From Streptomyces marokkonensis (lineage in GTDB: Bacteria; Actinomycetota; Actinomycetes; Streptomycetales; Streptomycetaceae): DNA of 64,000 bases. The number at the start of each line of letters is the position of its first letter. Within the stretch, counting starts at the first letter, position 1. Shown here one piece after another: positions 32,966-41,677 of this stretch. Location: NCBI RefSeq assembly GCF_008312835.1, contig NZ_VSKS01000006.1:1-64000 (forward strand), read 5' to 3'. The translations under genes and the position numbers were made by a program. The notes beneath the pieces were generated by a model that was given only the letters and a program-made list of their open reading frames with translations, did no database searches and was not told the DNA's origin.

Positions 32966-33062
32966 ACAGGACACCGTTCCCCGTACGGCGCCGGACAGTG
33001 GGCGCGGGCCGCAACGGCGGCGGAGCACCGGCCGCCCGGGCCCGGGTGACACACTCTCCCGT

Positions 33063-33752
33063 GTGGTGCTGACCTTCGACGACCTCCTCCGCCGTGCCCG
33101 CTCGCTCCCGCGGGACGGCCGGCGCGCGATCCTCGGCATCGCCGGAAGCCCGGGAGCGGGCAAGTCCACCCTCGCCGCGGGTGTGGTGCGCGAGCTGAAC
33201 GGCGGTGGGGAGCCGTGGGTCGCGCACGTGCCCATGGACGGCTTCCATCTCGCCGACGCCGAGCTCGGCCGCCTCGGGCGCCGGGACCGCAAGGGCGCCC
33301 CGGACACCTTCGACGCGGCCGGGTACGCGGCGCTGCTCCGGCGGCTGCGCGAGGAGCCGTACGGCGATGTCGTGTACGCCCCCGGCTTCGAGCGGGTGCT
33401 GGAACAGCCGCTGGCGGGAGCGGTCCCGGTGCCGCCGGCCGCCCGGCTGGTGGTGACGGAGGGCAACTACCTGCTGCTGGACACCGGGGCCTGGGCGCGG
33501 GTCCGGCCGCAGCTCGACGAGGTGTGGTTCTGCGACCTGGACGAGCGGGAGCGGCTCCGCCGCCTGATCGCCCGGCACGAGGAGTTCGGCAAGAGCCACG
33601 AGGAGGCGGTGGCCTGGGTCGAGCGCTCGGACCGGCGCAACGCCGAGCTGATCGCGCCGACCCGGGAGCGGGCCGATCTGGTGGTGCCGGCATCCGCGCT
33701 GCCGGACGCGTCCCGGCCGCCGGAACGGACTGGACGCGGTGCGGCCCGCTGA
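33063..33752 (+). CDS. P-loop nucleoside/nucleotide kinase family protein
   Basis: 229 residues. Walker A is GIAGSPGAGKSTLA near residue 28, and HVPMDGFHLAD near residue 58 is the usual uridine-kinase/PanK-like substrate strand. RRDRKGAPDTFDAAGY and VVTEGNYLLLD (about 140) are typical of the YggC/FrcK-like subfamily. Arg-rich lid: RLRRLIARHEEFGKS. The phosphate acceptor (a sugar or nucleoside) is not identifiable. Two adjacent GTG codons (33063, 33066) can start it; no clear ribosome binding site. Divergent from the HAD gene by 97 bp. Confidence 0.85.
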   Translation: MVLTFDDLLRRARSLPRDGRRAILGIAGSPGAGKSTLAAGVVRELNGGGEPWVAHVPMDGFHLADAELGRLGRRDRKGAPDTFDAAGYAALLRRLREEPYGDVVYAPGFERVLEQPLAGAVPVPPAARLVVTEGNYLLLDTGAWARVRPQLDEVWFCDLDERERLRRLIARHEEFGKSHEEAVAWVERSDRRNAELIAPTRERADLVVPASALPDASRPPERTGRGAAR

Positions 33753-33767
33753 CGCAGGCTCTCCTCC

Positions 33768-34271
33768 ATGATCAGAGCAGCCACCGTCGACGACGTCCCC
33801 GAGATCCGTTCGATGATCAGGGAACTCGCCACGTACGAACGGGCCCCGGAGCAGGCCCGCGCCACCGATGAACAGCTCCGTGCGGCCCTGTTCGGTGAGC
33901 GCCCCGCCGCTTCCGTGCTGATCGCCGAGGACGACGGGACCGGCGAGATCGCGGGGTTCGCCCTGTGGTTCCCGCGCTTCTCCACCTGGACCGGGACCCG
34001 CGGGATGCATCTGGAGGACCTCTACGTGCGCCCGCACACACGGGGTGCCGGACACGGCAGGGAGCTGCTGGCCACGCTCGCGCGGATCTGCCGGGAGAAC
34101 GGCTTCGAGCGCTTCGAGTGGGTGGTGCTGGACTGGAACGAGCCGGCGATCGCCTTCTACAAGTCGCTCGGGGCGGAACTCCTGGACGAGTGGACGGTGT
34201 GCCGGCTGACCGGTGGAGCGCTCGAGGAGCTCGCCGCGCGTGCACCGGCGGACGGGAGCCGGGCGTTGTGA
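33768..34271 (+). CDS. GNAT-family N-acetyltransferase (diamine acetyltransferase-like)
   Basis: 167 residues. The acetyl-CoA loop is RPHTRGAGHGRELLATLA near residue 88-105; FERFEWVVLDWNEPAIAFYKSLGAE is the usual C-terminal segment of spermidine/diamine acetyltransferase-like proteins. Its ATG is 15 bp after the kinase gene stop, so the two are likely cotranscribed. Substrate not known. Confidence 0.9.
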   Translation: MIRAATVDDVPEIRSMIRELATYERAPEQARATDEQLRAALFGERPAASVLIAEDDGTGEIAGFALWFPRFSTWTGTRGMHLEDLYVRPHTRGAGHGRELLATLARICRENGFERFEWVVLDWNEPAIAFYKSLGAELLDEWTVCRLTGGALEELAARAPADGSRAL

Positions 34272-34309
34272 CGCCCCGGGTGCGCGCGCGGGTGCGAGAG
34301 TAGGGGCCC

Positions 34310-35980
34310 ATGAGGGGTCTTGTGGCGGCGCGCGCACTCAAGCCGGTCCCCGGCGACGGTGAGGGAGGCACCGCGCCGGGGGGCACCGGCCGGCGGTGGC
34401 CGGTGCTCGTCGTGATGGTGCTGCTTCTCGGGCAGATGGCCGTGGCGATGGTGACCGCCGCAGTGCGGCAGACGCCGACGATCGACGAGCCGGTGTACGT
34501 GGGTACCGCCGCCGTGTATCTGCGGGAGCACAGTCTGCGGTTCAATCCTGAGCATCCCCCGCTCGGGAAGCTGGTGATCGCCACCGGGGTGGCGGTCGCC
34601 GATCCGCACCTCGACGCGGGGTTCGGCGGCGACCAGGGCGAGTTGGGGCGGCGGCTGCTGTACGAGTCGGGCAACGACCCGTGGCGGGTCATGTTCTGGG
34701 CGCGCCTGCCGGTGATCGTGCTGACGCTGCTGTTCGGGCTCGTCGTCTTCGCCTTCGCCCGGGAACTGGCGGGCAGGGCGGGCGCGTTGGCGGCGCTCGC
34801 CCTGTACTGCCTCTCGCCCGACGTGATCGCGCACGGCTCACTGGCCACGCTCGACGTGCCGGCCGCCGGGTTCGTGCTGACCTCCGTCTGGCTGGTGTGG
34901 CGGGCGCGCCTGCGGCCGCGGCTGCATCTGCCGCTCGCCGGGGCGGCGTTGGGGGCGGCGCTGGCGACCAGGATGAGCGTGCTGCCCGCGCTGCCGGTGC
35001 TGGTCGTGACGGCAGCCGTGTCGGTGTGGTGCGCGACCACGGGTGACCGGCGGCGCCGGCTGGTGCGGGCGGTGGCGGGCGCCGCCGTCTTCACGCTGGT
35101 CGCGGTCGCCGTCGTCTGGGCCGCCTACCTGGCCGTCGATCCCCGGTTGCGCTGGGATCCGCAGGCGCGGGTGCCCGTGCTGCGAGGGCTGCGCGGGCTG
35201 TTCGTGGAGCTGCTGCCGTTCCCCGAGCCGTACCGGGACGGCATGCGCGTGCAGTTCCATTTCGAGTACTGGCCGTGGGAGGGCTTCCTGTTCGGGCGGG
35301 TGTACACCGGCTCGCTCTGGTACTACCTGCCGGCCGCGCTGCTGGTGAAGACGCCGCTCGGCATGCTCGCGCTGTGGGCCGCGGGCGCCGTCACGGTGGT
35401 GACGGTGCGCCGGCTGCGACCCGCGGCGGCCTGTCTGCTCCCGGTGCCGGCGGTCCTGCTGGCCGCCGCCATGTCCGGGTCGCGGGACTTCGGCACCCGG
35501 TACGCCGTGTTCCTGCCGATGTTCCTGGCGGTGGCGGCGGGCTGCGTGCTCACCGTGCGGTGCCGGTGGGCACCGCACGCGGCGGCGCTGCTCGTCACGC
35601 TCGTCGCGGTGAGCTCGCTGCGGACGTACCCCTACTATCTGCCGTACTCCAATGAGGCGTTCGGCGGTCCGTCGAAGACCCGGCTGCGGCTGCACGACTC
35701 CAATGTGGACTGGGGCCAGGACCTCGGCCGGCTCGCCGACCGGCTGCGCGAGCGGTACCGGGGCGAGCGGGTCTGGCTCGTCTACAAGGGCAGCGGGGTC
35801 CCCTCGTACTACGGCGTCGACGCGGCCGATCCGCGCCGGGTGCCGCTCGACGAGGTGCGCGGGGTGCTGGTGGTGTCGGACTCCGCGGCGGCCAAGGCCA
35901 GGGGCCGGCTGGCCGAACTGCTCCGGAGCAGCCGCCCGGTCGACGACGTCGGTCACTCGATCACGGTCTACCGGCGCTGA
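34310..35980 (+). CDS. PMT/GT-C-like glycosyltransferase membrane protein
   Basis: 556 residues, about ten transmembrane helices. The first loop holds QTPTIDEPVYVGTAAVYLREHSLRFNPEHPPLGK, with the Asp-Glu pair and the His-Pro-Pro motif of the PMT/ArnT-like GT-C clan. A second family-like stretch is FHFEYWPWEGFLFGRVYTGSLWYYLP (about 305-335), and DSNVDWGQDLGRLADRL is seen near residue 464. Likely transfers a sugar from a polyprenyl-phosphate donor at the outer membrane face. Start ATG 34310, 38 bp after the GNAT gene. Confidence 0.82.
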   Translation: MRGLVAARALKPVPGDGEGGTAPGGTGRRWPVLVVMVLLLGQMAVAMVTAAVRQTPTIDEPVYVGTAAVYLREHSLRFNPEHPPLGKLVIATGVAVADPHLDAGFGGDQGELGRRLLYESGNDPWRVMFWARLPVIVLTLLFGLVVFAFARELAGRAGALAALALYCLSPDVIAHGSLATLDVPAAGFVLTSVWLVWRARLRPRLHLPLAGAALGAALATRMSVLPALPVLVVTAAVSVWCATTGDRRRRLVRAVAGAAVFTLVAVAVVWAAYLAVDPRLRWDPQARVPVLRGLRGLFVELLPFPEPYRDGMRVQFHFEYWPWEGFLFGRVYTGSLWYYLPAALLVKTPLGMLALWAAGAVTVVTVRRLRPAAACLLPVPAVLLAAAMSGSRDFGTRYAVFLPMFLAVAAGCVLTVRCRWAPHAAALLVTLVAVSSLRTYPYYLPYSNEAFGGPSKTRLRLHDSNVDWGQDLGRLADRLRERYRGERVWLVYKGSGVPSYYGVDAADPRRVPLDEVRGVLVVSDSAAAKARGRLAELLRSSRPVDDVGHSITVYRR

Positions 35981-35993
35981 GCGCGGGCCGCCG

Positions 35994-36407
35994 TCAGCTC
36001 CGCCCCGCGGCTCCCGCCCGCAGGAAGGCGTCCGCGCTCACGTGCGGCATCACGCTGCTCGCCACGCGGTAACGGCCGTTGGGCACCTCGGCGGACCGGC
36101 GTACGTGCACGGCGAGCGGGCCCGCCCACTCGTAGCCGTGACGCGCGGCGTGCCGGGCCAGCCGGTCGGTGAGCACCTGCCCCACCCGCCCGCCCCGGCG
36201 CGTCAGTTCCTCGTGCACGGGACCGGCCAGTTCCACGTCGTAGGCGTTGGGGACCATCACCCGGCCCGCCCGGCACACCACGGCGTTGCTGTCGCACTCG
36301 CGTCGCAGGGCGTCGACGAGTTCGACCGGGTCCCGGCCGAACATCCGCGCCCACAGCGCCTCCCATCGGTTCTCCAGTGTCTCTTCCAGCGCGCTCAGAG
36401 CGCCCAT
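35994..36407 (-). CDS. Free-standing FhaA N-terminal domain (DUF3662) protein
   Basis: 137 residues. MGALSALEETLENRWEALWARMFGRDPVELVDALRREC and VMVPNAYDVELAGPVHEELTRR closely follow the N-terminal DUF3662 domain of FhaA. In FhaA this domain precedes an FHA domain and the protein takes part in cell-wall and PASTA-kinase signalling. Here there is no FHA part. ATG 36407 has AGGTGA upstream. The C-terminus continues to SVMPHVSADAFLRA without a second domain. Confidence 0.82.
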   Translation of the reverse strand: MGALSALEETLENRWEALWARMFGRDPVELVDALRRECDSNAVVCRAGRVMVPNAYDVELAGPVHEELTRRGGRVGQVLTDRLARHAARHGYEWAGPLAVHVRRSAEVPNGRYRVASSVMPHVSADAFLRAGAAGRS

Positions 36408-36455
36408 TGGTTTCACCTGCCGAAACGTAGTCGCGTCGAGGACGGGAGGGAGGGT

Positions 36456-36617
36456 CTAGCGCTCGTCGTAGTCGTCGGGCCTGATCTCGGCCTCCTCGAG
36501 CGCCTCGCGCATCGTGCGGCCGGTGCCGCCCTGCGCGCGCGTCTCGTCCTGCTCACGCCGCTCGATGGTGTCGTCGGTGTTCCGGGTCTTCGGCCGGTTC
36601 TCCTCGGGGACGGTCAT
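36456..36617 (-). CDS. 53-residue acidic/basic small protein
   Basis: ATG at 36617, TAG at 36456-36458: 53 codons with good codon bias. GAGGAG lies about nine bases upstream. It starts MTVPEENRPKTRN, continues TMREALEEAEIRPDDYDER at the end, is highly charged and has no hydrophobic core. The ending I-R-P-D-D-Y-D-E-R is typical of Streptomyces small proteins in the FhaA neighbourhood as far as I remember. It is upstream of the DUF3662 gene by 48 bp on the same strand. Confidence 0.6.
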   Translation of the reverse strand: MTVPEENRPKTRNTDDTIERREQDETRAQGGTGRTMREALEEAEIRPDDYDER

Positions 36618-36790
36618 GTCCGCTGGCTCCTCGGGTCTCGCGGGGGTCCTCTGTTGCGCTGTGCCGTCGGGTTCCCTGAAGCGGCGTGGATATCCCCGGG
36701 GAAGCGGGCCGGTGCGCTCGGGCGAGGAGCCTGGTCACCACGGTGCGTGGGCTATGTTGAACCCTCGTGGGAGACGAAGGAGGCGCACCG

Positions 36791-37708
36791 GTGCCATCGC
36801 CGCAGCAGGCACGCGCACAGGCGTCCGCGATCACCTCGGGGAAAGCGGGCCAGGACACGGAGATGTCCCCGACGGCCCAGCTCCGCGCGCTGTTCGACCG
36901 GCCCCGGCTCTCCCCCGGCCAGCGACGCATCGCCCAGTACCTGATCGAGCACATCGCCGAGGCGGCGTTCCTGTCGATCACGGACCTCGCGGACCGGGTC
37001 GGGGTGAGCCAGCCCTCGGTGACCCGGTTCGCCTCGGCGGTGGGCTTCAGCGGCTACCCCGCGCTGCGGGAGAAGCTCCAGTCGATCACCCTCGGCACCC
37101 GCGCGGGCGGTCCCGCCGAGGAGAACCGGGGCAACGAGCTCCAGGCGGCGGTCGACGCCGAGATCGGGAACCTGGAGAACCTGCGGCGGGACTTCGCCGA
37201 CGCCGACCGGGTCATCGAGGTGGGCCGCCGGCTGTCCGCCTCCACGCCGCTCACCGTCCTCGGCCTGCGCATCTCCGTCTCCCTGGCCGAGTACTTCGCC
37301 TACGCCGCCCGACGTATCCACCCCGACGTACGGCTCGTGACGCGGGGCGGCAGCGTCGCCTACGACGCGCTGCTGCAGTCGCGGGAAGCGGGCGGCACCT
37401 GGGTGCTCGCGTTCTCCATGCCGCGGCACGCCCAGGAGACCCTGACGGCGGTGCGGGTCGCGCGCAGCGCCGGGCTGAAGGTCGCGCTGATCACCGATCT
37501 GGCGCTGGGTCCGCTGGTGGACGAGGCCGACGTCACCTTCGCCACCGGCACCGGATCGCGGCTGGTCTTCGACTCCTACGCCGCTCCCGGCGTGATGTGC
37601 GCGGCGCTGCTCCAGGCCATGACGGACGCGGATCCGGAGCGGACGCAGGCCCGGCTCGACGAGTACGAGCACGTGGCCGACGAGCACCAGTTCTTCCTCA
37701 GGGACTGA
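36791..37708 (+). CDS. MurR/RpiR-family transcriptional regulator
   Basis: 305 residues. The N-terminal RpiR helix-turn-helix is in SITDLADRVGVSQPSVTRFASAVGFSGYPALREKL (about 65-100). The SIS sugar-phosphate-binding domain spans 120-270 with LTVLGLRISVSLAEYFAYA and the RLVTRGGSVAYDALL strand. Such proteins sense phosphosugars and control sugar catabolism or peptidoglycan recycling. GTG 36791 is preferred to GTG 36767 because AAGGAGG (36777-36783) stands seven bases before it. Possible operator downstream: ATGAA-N4-TTCAT at 37754-37767. Confidence 0.9.
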   Translation: MPSPQQARAQASAITSGKAGQDTEMSPTAQLRALFDRPRLSPGQRRIAQYLIEHIAEAAFLSITDLADRVGVSQPSVTRFASAVGFSGYPALREKLQSITLGTRAGGPAEENRGNELQAAVDAEIGNLENLRRDFADADRVIEVGRRLSASTPLTVLGLRISVSLAEYFAYAARRIHPDVRLVTRGGSVAYDALLQSREAGGTWVLAFSMPRHAQETLTAVRVARSAGLKVALITDLALGPLVDEADVTFATGTGSRLVFDSYAAPGVMCAALLQAMTDADPERTQARLDEYEHVADEHQFFLRD

Positions 37709-38107
37709 ACCGCCCGGCTAGGCCTCCCGCGGCACCCCCTCGTCAAAGCGCGCATGAATGTTTTCATACGTCTTGCAAACCAGATGGCATATATAAATAC
37801 TGCTCACGGATCGCGGCCCGGCAGCCCCGGAACCGCGGCCCAGCACCCTCGTCCCCACCCGCTCCGCCCGGAAAGCCGACGGTCCGCCCATGCGCAGCCA
37901 GCACCACCCGCCGCGGATGGCACCGGTACCGACCGGGCGCCTGCGCGAACACCCGAAGCCGCCGGCTCCTACCCGCTCCGGCGGTCAGGGTGTTCGGCCG
38001 GGCATCCCCTGCCCGGCCGCTCGTGGCGGCCCCGGTCATCCCCTAGACCGGGGCCGCCCCACCCCGTCGTCCACGCCGGCGACGCCGCACACCCGGAAGC
38101 GATGATC
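37709..38107 (+). promoter_or_regulatory. Long upstream region with AT-rich patch and tandem hairpins
   Basis: About 400 bp with no supported gene. A strongly AT-rich patch runs from 37752 to 37802 and contains ATGAA-TGTT-TTCAT (37754-37767), TTGCAA and ATATATAAATA, good material for a promoter and operator. About 200 bp later come two GC-rich hairpins: 37995-38019 (10 bp arms) and 38025-38058 (12 bp arms, loop with CATCCCC). They lie 50-110 bp upstream of the next start, so they may be a terminator or a leader attenuator. Confidence 0.45.
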
Positions 38108-38476
38108 ATGCCCCTGACGTCCACGCGCCTCAGTCCCGACTGGCCCTGCCAGGTCAAGACCCCCGGCAGCTACGACTGGGAACGCTCGGCGGCCAAGTGG
38201 CTGCGCGAGCTGGTGCCTGCGCGCTACGCGAGCTACCCGGCGTTCATCCGGAACCCCGTCCTGCTGGCCCGGCACGCGCAGATCCAGGTCGAGCACGAGA
38301 TCCGGATGGCCCGCACCGCCCTGCAGACCGCCCGGGCGGATCTGCCCCGGCTGGGAGTGCACGAGGGCGTCATCGAGCACACCATCAAGCTCTACGCGGC
38401 CGAGGTCATGCAGCTCCAGCACATCGCCCGCAGCGTGCGGGCGGTCACCCAGGCCCTGACCGGCGCCGGCCGCTGA
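38108..38476 (+). CDS. Conserved helical protein of unknown function
   Basis: 122 residues, mostly helical, beginning PLTSTRLSPDWPCQVKTPGSYDWERSAAKWL, with a long helix from residue 55 (HAQIQVEHEIRMARTALQTARADLPRLGVHEGV) and a C-terminal HIARSVRAVTQALTG. No known domain, no membrane segment. GGAAG is at suitable spacing for ATG 38108; ATG 38102 is in frame too. It is 100 bp before the SpoIIE gene on the same strand and may serve the same pathway. Confidence 0.65.
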   Translation: MPLTSTRLSPDWPCQVKTPGSYDWERSAAKWLRELVPARYASYPAFIRNPVLLARHAQIQVEHEIRMARTALQTARADLPRLGVHEGVIEHTIKLYAAEVMQLQHIARSVRAVTQALTGAGR

Positions 38477-38576
38477 CCGCTCCGGGGCCGAGGAGGCGCC
38501 CGGCGCCCCGGCCGTCCCGGGAATCCGGGGGAACAAGCCGGTCAACGAACCGGGAGGGTTGTGCGATGCTCATCGC

Positions 38577-40982
38577 GTGAAGAGCGAGCCCGTTGCGCCG
38601 GTGGACCCCGGAGCCGCGCCGGACCTGGTGGAACTGGCCAGGGTCGTCGCCCAGCAGCGCGCCGAGATGGACCGGTTGCGTGAGCAGGCCGCGACGTCGG
38701 CCGTCGTGGAGCGGGCCAGGGGCGTCGTGATCGCGCTGACCGGTGGCTCCGCGGACGCCGCGGGCGAGATCCTGCTCCAGCGGGCGAAGGCGGCCCGTCG
38801 CACCCTGCTCGAGGAATGCTGGATCACCCTGGGCGAACTGGCCCCGGCCCGGTCCGGCGACGCCAGGTCCCCGGCGCGCTCCGGCGAGGACGGGGACGGC
38901 GCGGCCGACGGCCTGCCCGTGGCCGGCCCGCCGGCGGCTCCCTCCACCCCCGACGACGTCGCCGAGGCGCTGAGCCGGCTGGGCCGGGCCCTCGTCCACG
39001 TCGGGACCCACCAGGACCTGGCCCGCTGCCTGCAGGAACACCTCGGGCAGGACCTGGGCGCGGACTCGGTCATGATCTACGCCCGCCGGGCCGGAGGCTG
39101 CCTCGAACTGCTCGGGCACGCCGGTGTCGACGAACGGCTCGCCGCCCAGTGGCACCGGGTGCCCCCGTTCAGCGGGGTCGCCGTGCGGGACGCCCTGCAG
39201 GCCGGCGAACCCCGCTGGCTGGAGGACTTCGCCGCGGACAGCGCGAAGTACCTGCTGATCGGCGAGCCGCCCGAGCGGTGGCCGTCCCGGACCTGGCTGC
39301 CGCTGCCCGCCGGGGACGGCTCCGACGTCTGCATCGGTGTGCTGCGCGGGCGCCCCGGCCCCTTCACCCCGCGCGACCGCGCCCATCTCCTGGGGGCCGT
39401 CCGGTTGTGCGCCGGGCGGCTGCGCACGTTCACCTCCCCGTCGGAGCCGGCGACGGACACGCCTCCGGACGCCGTCCGGGCGCTGTTCGCGGCACTGCCG
39501 GTGCCGGCGATGCTGCTGACCCCGCTGCGCGGCCCCTCCGGCGACACCGAGGACTTCCGGGTCGACGCCGCGACGGCGCGGGTGGCCGGCCTGCTGGGCG
39601 GCACCGGCGGCGATCCGGCCGGGCGGCGGCTGCTGGAACTTTGGCCCGGTCTGGCGGGCACGCCGGTGTGGCAGGGCTGCCTGGACACCCTGGCCGGCGG
39701 GGAGACGTACGAGAGCGGGCCGTTCGCACACCAGGAACTGGTGGACGGCGCCGCGGAGCTCACCACGCACTCCGTTCGCGTGGCACGCCTGGAGGACGCG
39801 CTGGTCGTGACCTGGGTACGGCACGCCTCCTCCGACCGCCAGGAGCAACGGCTCGCCGAACTGCAGCGACTGGGCAACCTGGGCTGGGCGAACTGGAACC
39901 TCGCCACCGGTGAGACGTCATGGTCGTCGCAGCTCTTCGACATCCTCGGCCGGGACCCCGCGAACGGCCCGGTCCCGCTGGCGGACCTCCCCGGACTCGC
40001 GGTGACCGGAGACCGGTCCGCGCTGCGGCGTGCCGTCGGAGCGCTGGCCCGCGAGGGGCGGCCGTTCGACGTCCCGTTCCGGGTCCGCGGCCCACACGGC
40101 GTCCGTCATCTGCGGCTCGTCGCCGAGGTGGTGGCCGACGCGCACGGCACACCCGTCGAGGTGCACGGCATCGTCCAGGACCTGACCGCGCGGCGGCGGG
40201 CCGAGCTCGCCCTGGTGGAGAGCGAGCGGGCGATCCTCACCCAGCACGACGTCCTGCAGTCCGAGCGGACCCTGGTCTCCCGGCTGCAGAACGCCCTGCT
40301 GCCGCTGCCGGAGAGGGCGGTGAACCTGGCCGGGCTGCGCGTCGAGGTCGCCTACCTCCCCGCCCAGGCGGGCATCCACGTCGGGGGCGACTGGTTCAGC
40401 GCCATCGAACTGCCCGACGGCGACGCCCTGTTCGTGGTCGGCGATGTCGCCGGGCACGGGGTGGACGCGGTCGCCACCATGGCCCAGCTCCGCTTCACCA
40501 CCAAGGGCATGGTCATCACCGGCTCCTCGATGACCGGCGCGCTCGCCCGGCTCAACACGCTGCTGCTGCACTCCCGGGACACCCACGGCACCGCGACCAT
40601 GGTCCTGGCCCGCTACCGGCCCGGTGACCGGCGGCTGCTCTGGGCCCAGGCGGGACACACCCCGCCCCTGCTGGTGCGCGACGGCGAGGTCACCTGTCTG
40701 CGCCGCCCTCCCGGCATGCTGCTCGGCGCGACCGCCGCGCCGCATTTCGAGGAGGCCGAGTGCCGGCTGGAACCGGGCGACCGGGTGCTGCTGTACACGG
40801 ACGGCCTGGTGGAACGGCCCCCGGAGAACATCGACCTGGGCCTGCAGCGGCTCGCCGAGGCCGTCGCCGCCCACCCGGGCGACGAGCCCGGGTCCCTGGG
40901 CACGCTGCTGGACACGATGCTGGAGGACGAGCGCCGCGACGACGTGTGCGTGCTGGACATCCGTGTGCCCGAGGAGCGGTAG
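38577..40982 (+). CDS. ANTAR-GAF-PAS-SpoIIE phosphatase
   Basis: About 801 residues. Residues 10-75 form an ANTAR-like helical segment (MDRLREQAATSAVVERARGVVIALTGGSADAAGEIL). A GAF domain (125-290), one or two PAS-like regions (300-410 and 425-540) and a PP2C/SpoIIE phosphatase (575-795) follow. Metal motifs GGDWFSAI, GDVAGHGVDA and RRDDVCVLDIRV are intact. No membrane helix: a cytoplasmic regulator of a partner switch. The start is uncertain: GTG 38577 lacks a spaced ribosome site, but a -10-like GATGCT seven bases upstream would make it leaderless; TTG 38559 is also open. Confidence 0.88.
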   Translation: MKSEPVAPVDPGAAPDLVELARVVAQQRAEMDRLREQAATSAVVERARGVVIALTGGSADAAGEILLQRAKAARRTLLEECWITLGELAPARSGDARSPARSGEDGDGAADGLPVAGPPAAPSTPDDVAEALSRLGRALVHVGTHQDLARCLQEHLGQDLGADSVMIYARRAGGCLELLGHAGVDERLAAQWHRVPPFSGVAVRDALQAGEPRWLEDFAADSAKYLLIGEPPERWPSRTWLPLPAGDGSDVCIGVLRGRPGPFTPRDRAHLLGAVRLCAGRLRTFTSPSEPATDTPPDAVRALFAALPVPAMLLTPLRGPSGDTEDFRVDAATARVAGLLGGTGGDPAGRRLLELWPGLAGTPVWQGCLDTLAGGETYESGPFAHQELVDGAAELTTHSVRVARLEDALVVTWVRHASSDRQEQRLAELQRLGNLGWANWNLATGETSWSSQLFDILGRDPANGPVPLADLPGLAVTGDRSALRRAVGALAREGRPFDVPFRVRGPHGVRHLRLVAEVVADAHGTPVEVHGIVQDLTARRRAELALVESERAILTQHDVLQSERTLVSRLQNALLPLPERAVNLAGLRVEVAYLPAQAGIHVGGDWFSAIELPDGDALFVVGDVAGHGVDAVATMAQLRFTTKGMVITGSSMTGALARLNTLLLHSRDTHGTATMVLARYRPGDRRLLWAQAGHTPPLLVRDGEVTCLRRPPGMLLGATAAPHFEEAECRLEPGDRVLLYTDGLVERPPENIDLGLQRLAEAVAAHPGDEPGSLGTLLDTMLEDERRDDVCVLDIRVPEER

Positions 40983-40997
40983 CCGCCGTCCGCGGGA

Positions 40998-41603
40998 TCA
41001 CGTGGCCGGGTCACCCGTGCGGGACTCCAGCGCCAGCCGGGTGTCGTCGCCGTAGACGCCGGTCTCGTCGCCCCGGACTCCGTACCAGAGCTGGAAGCGG
41101 GCGACGGCGGCCGACAGGACGGCGTCGTAGCGGCCGTCGGTGGTTCCGCCCCGGTAGACGTCCGGGACGCGCAGCAGCCGCTCCTGGAGTTCGGTCACCT
41201 CGGGACCCGAGTCGCCCTCGCGGAGGAATCCCCGGTCCGCTGGAGGGGGCGGCGCCGGGGGCGCGGTGGCGGACGGCCCGGGGGCGGGCGCGGCGTGGCC
41301 GCCGGTGGTCCGGTCCGTGAACAGGAGAGCGCCGCCGAAGCCGGTCAGCGCGGCGGCGGCGACGGCGAGTGCCAGCGCGGTGCGGCGCGTCCCGGAGGGA
41401 TGCCGGGCGGCGGGGACGGGCGGGAGTTCCTGTGTCCGGTCCTCGGAGCCGACCGGCGGCCGGGGCAGCCGCACCGGCTCGTCATCGCCCCGTTGTTCCC
41501 GCTCGAACTCCCTGAACAGCTCCGCGAGCGCGTCGGTGCGGCGCGGACGCAGGACGTGGACGGGTTCGAGGGGCGGCCGCCCGGCCCCGGACGGTGTCGT
41601 CAC
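40998..41603 (-). CDS. Membrane-anchored peptidoglycan-binding-domain protein
   Basis: 201 residues. An N-terminal cytoplasmic segment of about 75 residues contains PVHVLRPRRTDALAELFREFE, then one transmembrane helix (about 77-98, ALALAVAAAALTGFGGALLF), a Pro/Ala linker and a PG_binding_1 domain (130-190) with LREGDSGPEVTELQERLLRV and YDAVLSAAVARFQLWYGV. The outside part should bind cell wall. GTG 41603 has AAGGAG upstream. The start of an ATP-grasp gene is upstream on the same strand. Confidence 0.83.
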   Translation of the reverse strand: MTTPSGAGRPPLEPVHVLRPRRTDALAELFREFEREQRGDDEPVRLPRPPVGSEDRTQELPPVPAARHPSGTRRTALALAVAAAALTGFGGALLFTDRTTGGHAAPAPGPSATAPPAPPPPADRGFLREGDSGPEVTELQERLLRVPDVYRGGTTDGRYDAVLSAAVARFQLWYGVRGDETGVYGDDTRLALESRTGDPAT

Positions 41604-41677
41604 GTCGCTCTCCTTCCGTCCCGTGCGGGCGGTCGAGCCGCCTGTGGGGAGAGATACGCGACGAGGGCCCCGCGGGT

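Noticed and set aside
37754-38476. 240-residue frame beginning in the AT-rich patch
   Set aside because: The first 118 codons give Pro/Arg/Ser low complexity with no ribosome site; only the part from 38108 is supported.
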